Assembly (NCBI GenBank): GCA_965221215.1
Contig: OZ244872.1
Coordinates: 2,418,001-2,482,000 of the forward strand
Length of the DNA stretch: 64,000 nucleotides
Source of the DNA: Aldehydirespirator sp965221215
GTDB taxonomy: Bacteria > Actinomycetota > Acidimicrobiia > Acidimicrobiales > Aldehydirespiratoraceae
Direction: 5' to 3'
This document shows positions 25,305 to 34,256 of this stretch, piece after piece; position 1 is the first letter of the stretch, and the number at the start of each line of letters is the position of its first letter. Below the pieces are notes generated by a model, which did not search any database, had not been told where the DNA came from, and saw only the letters and a list, made by a program, of their open reading frames with translations. Position numbers and translations under genes: made by a program.

Positions 25305-26993
25305 CTAGGGGACGTCGATGGTGTAGTACACCCCGCGGGGCTGCCAGCCGGTCACGCCGGAGCGCACAGCACTGTAGAAGCCGTACATGGTCGGCACGAA
25401 GTGGCCGCCCTCGTCGATGATCTGCTGCTGCATCTTGTGGTAGAGCCTGGTCCGCTCGGCCTCGTCGGTGGTGGACCGGGCGGCGGCGAGGTCGGCGTCG
25501 AACGCCTCGCTGCGCCAGTGGGTCTCGTTCCACTCCGCTTCGGAGTGGTACCACAGGCCCAGGCCGTGGTCGACGGTGCGGACGTTCCAGCCGGTCATGG
25601 CGAAGGGCGCGGTGAGCCACTGGTCGCCCCAGTAGGTGTCGGCCGGGGTCACGTTCAACTCCATGTTGATGCCGGCCTCGGCCAACTGCTGCTGCCAGAC
25701 CGGGCACCACACCATCCAGTCCTGCATGTCCGCCAGAGCGAGCGTCAGGTCGATGCCGTCGGGGTAGCCGGCCCGGCTGAGGTGCTCCCTGGCCATGGCC
25801 AGGTTGTGCTCGCGTTCGCCGCCCAGGCCGAACCGGATCAACCCCGGCAGGGGAATGTCGTTCATGTTGTGGGCCAGTCCGCCGTACACGAGATCGTTGT
25901 GCTGCGGGCGGTTGGTGGCGTACTTGATGGCCAGGCGCAGGTCGTTGTTGTCGAACGGCGGGACATCGATCTGGCAGTAGGCGACCGAGGAGCTTCCGAT
26001 CGGGTTGGTGACGATCTCGATGTCGGGGTCGGCTTCGAGATCGGCGATCGAGGCCAGCGGGACCTCCGACAGGACGTCCACCTGCCCGCCCCTGATGGCG
26101 GCCAGCCTGGCCTCCGCCTCGCCGATGGCGATGACCTCCATGAAGTCGACCTTGGGGAAGCCGGGCTGCCAGTAGTTCTCGTTGCGCTCGAAGACGGTGC
26201 TGATCTCGCCCGGTATGAACTCGTCGATCCGGTATGCGCCGGTGCCGAGGCTCTGGGCGGCCAGATCGGCGTTGGTGGCGCCCTCGGGCACGATCCGGGT
26301 GTGGGAGTTGGTGATGGCCTCGGGCCAGTCCACGTTGGGCTGGGTGAGCCGCATGACCACCGTGTGGTCGTCCGGCGCGGTTATCCCGTCGGGTTCGAGG
26401 CCGGGCAGGCCACCCGCTCCCGGAGAGGCCACGTCGGGATCGAGCAGCCGCTGGAAGGTGTACACCACGTCGGCGGCCACGAACGGCTTGCCGTTGTGGA
26501 AGGTGACCCCCTCACGCAGATGGAACGTCCACTCGGTGCCGTCGTCGTTGGTCTCCCAGCGCTCGGCCAGATGCGGGGTGGGGGTGAGGTTCTCGTCGAG
26601 CCGGACGATCTGCTCGGAGACCAGCGTCTGGAATAGGCCGTCGGTGGACGATGTCCGGTAGGCCGGATCGAGCGTGTCGGCCGACGTCGTCGCGGCGTGA
26701 TAGCCGTAGCGCAGGGTCTTGAGAGGCCGGGGTGCGGCGGTGGTGGTCGTGGCGCCGGCCTCGGTGGTGGTGGTCGCCGCGATGGTGGTGGTGGTCGCGG
26801 GCGTGGTGGTGGCGGGCGCAGTAGTCGCGGGGGCCTCGGTGGTGGGGGCCGGTGCGGCGGTGGTAGCTGCGGGCTGTGCGGTGTCGCCGTTGTCCCCGCA
26901 GGCGGCCAACAGCACCGAGCCGCCGGCGATCATGTTGAACTTGCGCCTGCTGAGAGTGCGCTTGACGATTCCTTTGGATTCGCTGTCTGACAT
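25305..26993 (-). CDS. ABC transporter substrate-binding lipoprotein, SBP family 5
   Basis: About 562 residues from the ATG at 26993 with a GGGGGAGACA site; the frame stays open to 27026. The N-terminus combines a twin-arginine-like SRRKFNMIAGG with a lipobox LLAAC, then a long Thr/Ala/Pro linker. The mature domain shows LDPAYRTSSTDGLFQTLVSE, HLREGVTFHNGKPFVAADVVYTFQRLLDP and AIKYATNRPQHNDLVYGG, typical of peptide/nickel/opine-binding family 5. First gene of the operon; its ligand is unknown. Confidence 0.92.
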   Translation of the reverse strand: MSDSESKGIVKRTLSRRKFNMIAGGSVLLAACGDNGDTAQPAATTAAPAPTTEAPATTAPATTTPATTTTIAATTTTEAGATTTTAAPRPLKTLRYGYHAATTSADTLDPAYRTSSTDGLFQTLVSEQIVRLDENLTPTPHLAERWETNDDGTEWTFHLREGVTFHNGKPFVAADVVYTFQRLLDPDVASPGAGGLPGLEPDGITAPDDHTVVMRLTQPNVDWPEAITNSHTRIVPEGATNADLAAQSLGTGAYRIDEFIPGEISTVFERNENYWQPGFPKVDFMEVIAIGEAEARLAAIRGGQVDVLSEVPLASIADLEADPDIEIVTNPIGSSSVAYCQIDVPPFDNNDLRLAIKYATNRPQHNDLVYGGLAHNMNDIPLPGLIRFGLGGEREHNLAMAREHLSRAGYPDGIDLTLALADMQDWMVWCPVWQQQLAEAGINMELNVTPADTYWGDQWLTAPFAMTGWNVRTVDHGLGLWYHSEAEWNETHWRSEAFDADLAAARSTTDEAERTRLYHKMQQQIIDEGGHFVPTMYGFYSAVRSGVTGWQPRGVYYTIDVP

Positions 26994-27187
26994 TGTCTCC
27001 CCCAGGGATGTGTTGTGGTTGGTCATTTGCTCAGTGGTCGACGGAGTCAGCCGTAGGAGTCATCAACCGTCTGCGAGAAGGTGAGACCGGACGACCTTCT
27101 CGCAGGCATCCGGCCCGCGGACCTGTGGCACGTCTTGAATCTTGACGTGGCGGAACACCCACCCGGTGACCCCCTTCCGCGGTTGAT

Positions 27188-27204
27188 GCATGGTATACAC
27201 ATGC
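27188..27204. promoter_or_regulatory. GntR-like palindrome in a divergent intergenic region
   Basis: GCATGGTATACACATGC lies between the SBP gene and the divergent PhyH-family gene, with arms GCATG/CATGC and core TGGTATACA. GntR/FadR-type regulators commonly bind TGGTATACCA-like sites (family knowledge), so a shared operator for transporter and oxygenase is plausible. No regulator gene is visible nearby. Confidence 0.45.
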
Positions 27205-27246
27205 CGACATCCCAGTCCAAGCCGCGAGACGCCTGGGGGTAGCGCG

Positions 27247-28161
27247 ATGGTGGACTTGAGCGACACCGAGATCGTCGACCGCTACCGACGCGACGGATAC
27301 GTGGTCGTAGAAGATGTTGTCGACGATGCCGACCTGGATCCGATGCGGGGCTTCATTTCGGCCGCGGTCGATCAGTACGCGTCCGAGCAGCACGCCCGCG
27401 GCGACCTGGCCTCGCTGTACGCCGACGAGCCGTTCGAGCGCCGGTACGCGGCCATCTGCGAGGAGCAGGGCATCTCGCCCCGGGACTGGCCGTTCGAGCT
27501 CTTCGGGCCCGAGTTCTACGGCCTGTACACCAATCCTGGAATCCTGCGGGTGGTCGGGCTGCTGCTGGGTGGCGAGGTCTCGGTGATCGCGAGCCCCTCG
27601 CTGCGCCAGAAGCTCCCCGGCAGCGCGGTCACATCATTCCCCTGGCACCAGGACAGCCACTACTTCGACCAGACCGAAGTGCACAAGATGGAGAAGCACA
27701 CCGAAGACCTGCACATGATCACCGTGTGGGTGCCGCTGGTGCCGGCCACGGTGGAAAACGGCTGCTGCTGGGTGATTCCGGGCAGCCACCGCTGGGGCCT
27801 GCTGGACGCGATGCGCAGCGAGGACCGCAACGTCCGGATCTCCGAGGACGTCGAGGCCCAGGGCACGCCGGTGCCGGTCCCGGTGCCAGTGGGGGGTGCC
27901 TTCTTCTTCACCAACCTCACCGTCCACGCCAGCAAGCAGAACACCACCCGGCACTGCCGCTGGAGCATCGACTTCCGCTACATGCCCACCCCGGCCTCGG
28001 CTGCGCCGGGCAGCAAGGTGCGCTCACAGGCCGAGTTCGTAGAGAGCGGCTGTCTACAAGCCGGCGACGTCCCCTTCGCAGTGCTGCCCGACGACGCCCG
28101 GCCCACCTGGCCGCAGTGGGAGACCACCGTCAGCGAGCACCGAGCGAGCATGGTGGCGTGA
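27247..28161 (+). CDS. phytanoyl-CoA dioxygenase (PhyH)-family oxygenase
   Basis: 304 residues. The ATG at 27247 fits the family start (DTEIVDRYRRDGYVVVEDVVDD). Fe(II) ligands: FPWHQDSHYFD (H-x-D) and NLTVHASKQN (distal H); a following R-W-S-IDFRY supplies the 2-oxoglutarate arginine. It is divergent from the importer operon, so it may hydroxylate the imported compound before or after the lyase at 19907 acts (inference). It is distinct from, and only distantly similar to, the PhyH-family gene at 19076. Confidence 0.87.
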   Translation: MVDLSDTEIVDRYRRDGYVVVEDVVDDADLDPMRGFISAAVDQYASEQHARGDLASLYADEPFERRYAAICEEQGISPRDWPFELFGPEFYGLYTNPGILRVVGLLLGGEVSVIASPSLRQKLPGSAVTSFPWHQDSHYFDQTEVHKMEKHTEDLHMITVWVPLVPATVENGCCWVIPGSHRWGLLDAMRSEDRNVRISEDVEAQGTPVPVPVPVGGAFFFTNLTVHASKQNTTRHCRWSIDFRYMPTPASAAPGSKVRSQAEFVESGCLQAGDVPFAVLPDDARPTWPQWETTVSEHRASMVA

Positions 28162-28215
28162 GGGCTCTGTCGTAGCCAACCACCCGATCCTGTCACCGAT
28201 CTGAGGGCTCGGGGG

Positions 28216-29070
28216 CTAGGGCTGCCAGAGGAGGGTGTTGGGCATGAACTGGCTCCAGGCGAACCAGAAGGCCTGATGGCCGGGGATCTCATTGCCGGCG
28301 GCGTCGACGGCCCGTACCCCGCTGCCGTCGAGACGAAGCGTCACCCCCGCGAGCTCCACGGCCCGTCCGGACTTGAGGGCGGCTGAGGCGGCGTCAACGG
28401 GGAAGGCCACCGGGGTGCCGCGGTGGACCACGCCGAAGACCTGGTCGTGTACGCCGAGAGTGTCGTCGGCGTCGCCGATCGGGAAGATGGGCCCGTCGTC
28501 GTCGCGGCCTCGCAACGGGTCGAGCGGGTAGCGGCGGCCGATCCCGCCGTCCTCGGCCAAGATCGTGGTCTCGGGATGGGCGGCCTTCCACTCGCCCCAG
28601 GTGGTGGTCACCACGGTGGCCTGGTTGAGCACCACCCCCGCCTCGCGCAGCGGCCCGGTCACGGCCTCGCCGGTGAAGGTGTCGAACACCGACTTGGTGA
28701 CCAGGTCGTACATGACCTTGTTGGACCGTGACAGCAGCCCCGAGGTGCGCAGCACGGGCTGGGCCACACCGTCGGGCACGTCGTCGGTGAAGAAGGCCTG
28801 GGCCGACCCGCACAGCGTGCAGTAGGGGAACCCGATCCGGCGGCCCCCGACGGTGTCGTTGACCATCTCGTGGATCTCCATGATGTGGCGAGGGTAGGCG
28901 CGGGCCTCGCCGTTGATCACCACCGCAAAGACGATGCCGTCGTCGGAGTACCACGAGCCGCCGGCCGCGTCAGTCACGGCGGGATCATCCAGCGCCGGGA
29001 TGCAGCCTCGGGGGCAGTCCCGCTGGTCGCCGAGCTCGCGGTCGTCGATATACACCCCGCCCCAGCTCAC
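28216..29070 (-). pseudogene. DUF3179 lipoprotein gene, 3' part, cut by IS256-family insertion
   Basis: This segment holds the DUF3179 domain (FPYCTLCGSAQAFF, RTSGLLSRSNKVMYDLVTKSVFDTFTGEAVTG). Its apparent GTG start lies in the 8-bp target duplication of the insertion at 29071. Removing the element and one copy of CAGCTCAC joins it in frame to the segment ending at 30516, giving the continuous peptide DWRLVSW-GGVYIDDREL. The intact product would be a lipid-anchored extracytoplasmic protein of unknown function of over 500 residues. The 3' part could only be expressed from the IS or from its GTG. Confidence 0.85.
29063..29070. repeat. 8-bp target-site duplication, left copy
   Basis: CAGCTCAC directly before the element; the right copy is at 30516-30523. 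Confidence 0.85.
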
Positions 29071-30515
29071 GGTGGCGTCTCATCGCCGGTGTAATAGCAG
29101 CAGGGGCGTAGGTTCCTTCAGAGAGATGTCGACTCAAGAAGGAGACCTACGCCCGTGCCTGCACGAGTATCGCCCACAGAAGCTGTCCGCGCCGAGATCG
29201 ACGAGTTGTTCGGCTCGGGACGCGACATCGCGGAGGTCCTCGAGGAGGTGATGCGCCTGTCGGCGCGGCTTGTGTTGCAGCAGGTCCTCGAGGATGAGGT
29301 CACGGCCTGGCTGGGCCGGGGCTGGAACTCGCGTGCCGAGGGCGGGCGCGCCGGTCAGCGCAACGGCTACGGCGACTTGACGGTCAAGACCACCGCGGGG
29401 CCCGTGGCGCTGCGCCGCCCGAAGCTGCGCAACACCGCCGAGGCGTTCGCGTCGCAGCTTCTGGGCAAAGGCGTGGTGCGCTCTGAGCCGCTGGAGGCGC
29501 TGGTGATCTCAGCGTGGGTGCGGGGCCTGTCTGACCGCGACATCGAGGCCTTGTTGGCGGAGGCGCTGGGACCGGAGGCCGCTTTGTCGAGGTCCACCGC
29601 GTCGCGGATCTGCGCGCGGCTGCGTGAGGAGTTCGACACGTTCCGCAGCTCAGACCTCTCCGATATCGAGCTGGACTACCTGTTCGTTGACGGCAGCCAC
29701 TTCAAGATGCACGACGGGTCACGCGCTGAACCGGTGCTGGTCGCCTACGGCATCACTACCCTCGGCCGGCCGGTGCTGCTGGCCGTGGAGCCCGGCGGCG
29801 ACGAGTCCTACGACGCCTGGGCAGACTTCCTCGAAGACCTCACCGGCCGGGGGCTGCGGCCGCCGCTGCTGGTCGTCTCAGACGGCGCCGCGGGCCTCAT
29901 CGGCGCCGTCGAGACCAAAATGGCCTCCTCGCTGCGCCAGCGGTGCCTCATCCACCGCTGCCGCAACGTGTTGGCCAAGGTCCCCGCCGGTCGCCGAGAC
30001 GAGCTCAAGGCCGCGTTCTGGGCGATCTTCGACCTGCCCGACGGCATCGAGCCCGGCCAGGGGGCCGTGAGCGCGGCACAAGCCGGCATCGACGGCTTCG
30101 CCCGCCGCTACCAAAGCGAGTTCCCCGCCGCCGTGAAGTGCCTGCTCACCGACCGCGCCGCGCTCACCGCGCACCTGCGGTTCCCCGCAGAGCACCACCG
30201 CAGGATCCGCCACACCAACCTGATCGAGCGCACCTTCGGCGAGACCCGCCGAAGAGTCAAAGTCATCGGCCGGCTCCCCGGCGAAGCCAGCTGCCTCACA
30301 CTGGTATGGGCCGTGCTCGACCGGGCCTCAAACGGCTGGCGAGGCCTCACCTACACACCCGCCATCGCCCGAGCCCTCACCGAGCTCCGACACCAACTCC
30401 ACCAACCCGCCCGCACCAACACCGACCAGCCCGACCGCACCGTCACACGCGCCGCCTAACATGACCACCGGAACCTGCGCCCCAACCGCTATTACACCCA
30501 ATCTGGGACGCCACC
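29071..30515 (+). mobile_element. IS256-family insertion sequence, copy 1
   Basis: 1445 bp, bounded by imperfect inverted repeats of about 37 bp (GGTGGCGTCTCA... and, on the other strand, GGTGGCGTCCCA..., both followed by GGTGTAATAGC and GGGGCG). Flanked by CAGCTCAC on both sides, so it is a simple, probably recent insertion. It carries one transposase gene and interrupts a DUF3179 lipoprotein gene. Confidence 0.93.
29155..30459 (+). CDS. IS256-family (mutator-type) transposase
   Basis: 434 residues from GTG with an AAGGAGA site. Domain order and motifs fit PF00872: DYLFVDGSHFKM (first D), LLVVSDGAAGLIGA (second D), CLIHRCRNVLAKVP, and NLIERTFGETRRRVKVIG (E). Full length, no frameshift, so probably active. 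Near-identical paralogues lie at 55620 and 58859. Confidence 0.95.
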   Translation: MPARVSPTEAVRAEIDELFGSGRDIAEVLEEVMRLSARLVLQQVLEDEVTAWLGRGWNSRAEGGRAGQRNGYGDLTVKTTAGPVALRRPKLRNTAEAFASQLLGKGVVRSEPLEALVISAWVRGLSDRDIEALLAEALGPEAALSRSTASRICARLREEFDTFRSSDLSDIELDYLFVDGSHFKMHDGSRAEPVLVAYGITTLGRPVLLAVEPGGDESYDAWADFLEDLTGRGLRPPLLVVSDGAAGLIGAVETKMASSLRQRCLIHRCRNVLAKVPAGRRDELKAAFWAIFDLPDGIEPGQGAVSAAQAGIDGFARRYQSEFPAAVKCLLTDRAALTAHLRFPAEHHRRIRHTNLIERTFGETRRRVKVIGRLPGEASCLTLVWAVLDRASNGWRGLTYTPAIARALTELRHQLHQPARTNTDQPDRTVTRAA

Positions 30516-31327
30516 CAGCTCACCAGGCGCCAGTCGATGGCGGCTTCGGGGTCGTCGAAGAACGGCTGCCAGCGGGGCTCGACCAGCGTGAGCAGCCGTT
30601 CCTTGTATTCGGCGTAGCGGGGGAAGGCGGGGAGGTCCCATGCGATCAGATGGTCGGTGACGGACTGCCACGAGCTGCGCTCGGCCACCGGGTCGTCGGC
30701 CACCCGCACGCCGGTCAGCTTCTCGAAGGCGGAGATCGACCCGTCGCGGATGTCGCCGAAGTAGAAGAACCGCAGCAGATCCGACATGATCCACCCCAGC
30801 CGTGCGTCGCCGGTGTTGCCGAGGCCAGCGACGAGGCCCCCGTCGAATCCGCCCACCTCGAACCCGGCCCAGATCACCTCGAGGATGTCGACCGCAGCCT
30901 GATCGATCGGGCCGGTAGGGGCAGCGGGGGCCGGCGGGAACTCATACCCCAGGAAGTTGCGCAGCGCGCCCCGCTCGCGGGGGTCCAGCAGGTCCGAACC
31001 AGCAGTCGCCTCAGTACCGGGCAAGTCCGTGTCGGAGGTCCCGGCCACAAGCGCCTCAGCCTCAGGAGCCTCAGCCGAAGGCGCCCCCGTTTCGGGAGCC
31101 TCAGCCGTGACGGTCGCAGCCTCAGGAGTCTCGGCTTCGGGGACGAGGGCACCACCGGTGAAGGCGGCCGAGTCCATGTTGCTGGCGCCCGAACAAGCGG
31201 CAGCAACCAAGATGAACACAGCCGAGAGCCCGAGAAGGGCCCAGATTCGCGTCATCACCTCCGCACGCGCCAAGGGCAGGCGCGAGGGCGACGCCCACGA
31301 GGCGAGCAGGATCCAGATTCGCGACAT
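30516..31327 (-). pseudogene. DUF3179 lipoprotein gene, 5' part
   Basis: Encodes the N-terminal half of the interrupted gene. There are two in-frame starts, at 31327 and 31255, each within a copy of the same sequence. From the inner start MTRIWALLGLSAVFILVAAAC is a lipoprotein signal, followed by a Glu/Ala/Pro-rich linker and a helical domain ending DPEAAIDWRLVSW at the insertion point. After 30516 the frame runs into the IS end and stops. See the 3' part at 28216. Confidence 0.82.
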
Positions 31328-31343
31328 CACCTCCGCACGCTAG
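31241..31343. repeat. 72-bp-offset direct repeat of a gene start region
   Basis: The stretch CCAGATTCGCG(T/A)CATCACCTCCGCACGC occurs at 31241 and again at 31313. Each copy carries a GGAGGTG site plus ATG for the lipoprotein gene. The 72-bp offset keeps frame, so the first copy adds 24 residues in front of the signal peptide. Confidence 0.75.
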
Positions 31344-31514
31344 GCCAGATCTGTTGCAGGGCTTTGCCTGAAGGCGGCTTCCGGCCACCCGATGAACCAC
31401 GGTGCCCCACGGCCGGGCTGGCCCATCGGAACCGCCAACGATCACACGGCTGCCGACGGCGCGAGGCAATCGACCTTGCGAGTCAGTCGCCCACTCGGGC
31501 GGCTCGGGCTTACG

Positions 31515-32456
31515 ATGGGGGCTTGCTGTGGCTCGGCTGTCTCGGGGAGCGCGTTGACCGGCGGTGAATCATCCCGCCAACGTGAGGGATCGACGTTCTG
31601 GGGCGTGATCTCGGTCGCGGTGGCGACGTCGCTGATCGGGACCATCGGGACCGCGGCCGAGCTCGGCCCCGACGCGCTGAGCCCAGTGGCCACGGGAGCG
31701 TGGCGGGGCGTGATCGGAGCCGCCGGGCTGCTGGTGGTGGCCGCCAGCCGGGGGGAGGCGCCGTGGAAGTACCCGCTGCCAATGCGCTGGGTGGTGCTGG
31801 CCGGAGTCGGTGTGGTGTCCGGCCAACTCGCGTTCTTCGAGGCGATGGCCCGCACCGGTGTGGCCGTCGGCGCCCTGGTGGCGATCGGCGTGGGTCCGGT
31901 GGTGGCCGGGGTGATCGACTGGCTGGCCTACCGGCACCGGCCCGATCGACGCTGGTTGGCGGGGGTGGCTGCGGCCATGGCCGGGGTGGTGATGCTGTCG
32001 GGCGGGGCCGAGGAGGTGGTGTGGAGCGGCGTGGCCTTCGCCGTGGTGGCCGGCTGCGGGATCCCGGCCATGGGGTTCGCGGCCCAGCAGCTGATGCGCG
32101 ACCGGCCTCTGGTGACGGCGATGGCCACTGAACTGCTGGCGGGCTCAGTCGTGTTGCTGCCGGTGGCGCTGGCCTCGCTCGACCGGGCCGCAGTCTCGGG
32201 CGGGTCGGCGGTGACGGTGCTGTATCTGGGACTGGTGACGGTGACGCTGGCCCATTCGCTGTGGGCGGCCGGGCTGAGGCACCTCAGTTTGAGCGTGGCG
32301 GTGGTGGTGGGTCTGCTGGAACCGGCGGTGGCGGCCACGCTGGCCGTGACAGTGCTATCGGAGCCGATCACCGCGGCCCTGCTGGCCGGAATCTGCATGG
32401 TGATAGTCGGCGTGGCCATCACCTCGCTGAGCCCCGTAGCCGGCCGCAACAACTAG
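31515..32456 (+). CDS. EamA/DMT-family transporter
   Basis: About 313 residues from the ATG at 31515; a TTG at 31554 with a GGGGAG site is an alternative, and the open frame extends to 31392. Ten hydrophobic segments in two homologous halves are visible (first half ending GGAEEVVWSG, second half beginning VAFAVVAGCGIP). This is the drug/metabolite transporter superfamily, usually exporters of amino acids or metabolites. The specificity is unknown. Confidence 0.82.
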   Translation: MGACCGSAVSGSALTGGESSRQREGSTFWGVISVAVATSLIGTIGTAAELGPDALSPVATGAWRGVIGAAGLLVVAASRGEAPWKYPLPMRWVVLAGVGVVSGQLAFFEAMARTGVAVGALVAIGVGPVVAGVIDWLAYRHRPDRRWLAGVAAAMAGVVMLSGGAEEVVWSGVAFAVVAGCGIPAMGFAAQQLMRDRPLVTAMATELLAGSVVLLPVALASLDRAAVSGGSAVTVLYLGLVTVTLAHSLWAAGLRHLSLSVAVVVGLLEPAVAATLAVTVLSEPITAALLAGICMVIVGVAITSLSPVAGRNN

Positions 32457-32473
32457 CCGGCCGAGTCCAGCGC

Positions 32474-32498
32474 CAACGCCGCAAATCGCATGGCGTTG
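32474..32498. terminator. hairpin after the DMT gene or before the OPRT gene
   Basis: CAACGCC-N11-GGCGTTG, a perfect 7-bp stem, lies 18 bp after the transporter stop and 63 bp before the presumed OPRT start. There is no T-tract, so it could be a weak terminator or a regulatory hairpin for the phosphoribosyltransferase gene. Confidence 0.3.
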
Positions 32499-32560
32499 TA
32501 TGGTGCGACGCTGGGGCCAGCCGGTCCGAGCATGGCACCAACCGATAGGAAGGCGGTCTG

Positions 32561-33130
32561 ATTCTGCTGTCACCACTGCGCCAAGAGCTGCTCAAGATCT
32601 TGAAGGAGCGGGGCTATCGCCGCCTTGAAGAGCCGATCCGGCTCGCTTCGGGGGCGATGTCATCGGACTTCATCGACGGCAAGGAGGCCTTGGCCGAGTG
32701 GCGCCACCTGCGCGTCGCCTGCGAGGCCATCGTCGAGACCGTCACCGATGCTGGCCACCGCTTCGACGCGGTCGGGGGGCTCACCCTGGGCGCCGACGCC
32801 TTGGCTGTGGGCATCGCCGCGGTGGCCGACTGCCGTTGGTTCTTCGTGCGCAAAGAGGCCAAGCAGCGCGGTACCCGCCGCTGGGTGGAGGGAGCCCAAA
32901 TCGGCGAGGGTGACACGGTGCTGCTGGTGGACGACGTGGTGACCACCGGCGGGTCGATCTTCAAGGCCCTAGACATCGTCGACGAGACCGGAGCCACCAC
33001 CGTTGCGGCAGTGACGCTAGTGGATCGCAGCGGCCTAGCCGGCCCCCACTTTGAGCAGCGAGGCATCGGCTACTACCCGATGATCACCTACGACCTACTA
33101 GGCATCGACCCTGTAGAACCACCCAGCTGA
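32561..33130 (+). CDS. pyrE: orotate phosphoribosyltransferase-like protein, non-canonical start
   Basis: The PRPP-binding motif TVLLVDDVVTTGGSI, together with LASGAMSSDFIDGKEAL and FVRKEAKQRGTRRWVEG, identify the OPRT family (final ring-to-nucleotide step of UMP synthesis). Family alignment requires LSPLRQELLKILKERGYRRLEEP upstream of the first TTG (32600), yet no ATG/GTG/TTG exists in that stretch. An AGGAAGG site at 32547 points to ATT at 32561 (7-base spacing) or a neighbouring CTG as the start. About 189 residues. Confidence 0.82.
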   Translation: MLLSPLRQELLKILKERGYRRLEEPIRLASGAMSSDFIDGKEALAEWRHLRVACEAIVETVTDAGHRFDAVGGLTLGADALAVGIAAVADCRWFFVRKEAKQRGTRRWVEGAQIGEGDTVLLVDDVVTTGGSIFKALDIVDETGATTVAAVTLVDRSGLAGPHFEQRGIGYYPMITYDLLGIDPVEPPS

Positions 33131-33224
33131 AATCGGGGCGCTCGCTGCCAGGGTGATGGTTCTCCAATAATTTCAATTGAAACACATAGAGCGAGCGCAA
33201 ATTGCGCAAGGGGTGGATTCCACG

Positions 33225-33345
33225 GCGAGCGGGGGCCCCTGTTGGGTGTTGGATCTGTTCGCGTGCAGGTGTGGGGTGACGGTGTCGGCTGCCTGGTCGA
33301 GCCGGGGCGCTCATGTGCGCGCGGGCGGATTCCGCTCGCCGCGAG
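33225..33345 (+). pseudogene. fragment of a HicA-like gene
   Basis: Translated, LFACRCGVTVSAAWSSRGAH matches CPFECKCRVTVSATPSNQGA of the intact genes at 52298 and 61817, with matching DNA over about 100 bp. No start or partner is present. The rest of the gap 33131-33386 shows nothing recognisable. Confidence 0.5.
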
Positions 33346-33386
33346 AGCCGGTGGTTTCAGATCTGTCGGCGAGGGTTCACAGCGGT

Positions 33387-33830
33387 TCAGGCGCTGGCGG
33401 CGATGGGGTCGCGGGTGCGCAGTTCGGCGAACATGGAGAAGTCGCGGTCGCGGGTGAGGAGCGTCTCGACGCCGTTGGCGACGCAGATCGCGGCGATGCG
33501 GGCGTCGTGGATAAGGCCTCCTGTGATGTTGGGGCGGTCTATGAAGCGGCGCAGCACATCGGCGAAGCCTTCGGTTTCTGCGATCATCCGGTTCGACGGC
33601 GAAGAAGCCCAGGCATCGAACTGCCGCCAGGCCTGCCGCGGCGTGGAGGCTCTGTCCTTCCAGATGCGCCGGTTGGTGACCACGCTGAACAACTCGAAAC
33701 AGCACGGCCACGGTATCGCCCACAGCCGGTCGCCCTCGGCCAACTCGGCTACAGCGGCGTGTGCCTTCTCGCCCGCAGGGGCCTCGCGGCGGTGGGCGTA
33801 CACCAGGATGTTCGTGTCGACCGCGATCAC
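33387..33830 (-). CDS. VapC-type PIN-domain toxin
   Basis: 147 residues from GTG. PIN residues: D5 in VIAVDTNILVYAH, E in CCFELFSVVTN, D in GGLIHDARIAA and D in LLTRDRDFSMF. Predicted site-specific RNase toxin. Its GTG overlaps the stop of a truncated VapB remnant (GTGA), so the antitoxin may be missing or supplied elsewhere. A frameshifted copy of this toxin lies at 53971-54289. Confidence 0.83.
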   Translation of the reverse strand: MIAVDTNILVYAHRREAPAGEKAHAAVAELAEGDRLWAIPWPCCFELFSVVTNRRIWKDRASTPRQAWRQFDAWASSPSNRMIAETEGFADVLRRFIDRPNITGGLIHDARIAAICVANGVETLLTRDRDFSMFAELRTRDPIAASA

Positions 33831-33994
33831 CGCGGCGCGTCCTCGCGGTAGATCAGATCCCGCAGCTTCGGCAAGGAGTAGCGGTCCAGCACAAACTCGG
33901 CGCCGGGTTCGCCCACCCGGCAATCCGGCAGCGTGTAGCGCTCCCGCGGCTGCAGCACCGCGTGCAGCCCCTCCTCGACAACAGCCCGCAGCGG
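33827..33994 (-). pseudogene. truncated VapB-type antitoxin
   Basis: The frame encodes LRAVVEEGLHAVLQPRERY and ends KLRDLIYREDAPR, a typical VapB C-terminus. An in-frame TAG at 33997 lies directly upstream with no start codon after it. The N-terminal DNA-binding half is absent from the upstream DNA. Confidence 0.6.
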
Positions 33995-34256
33995 CTACGG
34001 GTCGGGGGATCCCGCCGGGCGTGAACCTCATCGTGACTTGCCACACGCAACACCGCACCGCAGCGACCGACTCCTCCCATCGCCTCGCCAGCCGCAGCGC
34101 ACCAGCCTCGCCGCCACCACAGCACCCAGCCAGTTCGTAACGGGAGGGGCAACAACGGCTGACACCACCAGACTTGGCGCTCGGGGTTGGCGGCAGGGTG
34201 CGGGGCGTTGCGGGGCCTGCGCCGGTTATGGAATGTTATGTTGATATTGTCAGTGT

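Noticed and set aside
30443..30515. C-terminal tail of the ORF at 30443-31330
   Set aside because: Lies within the IS end; the native continuation of that gene is on the other side of the element at 29070.
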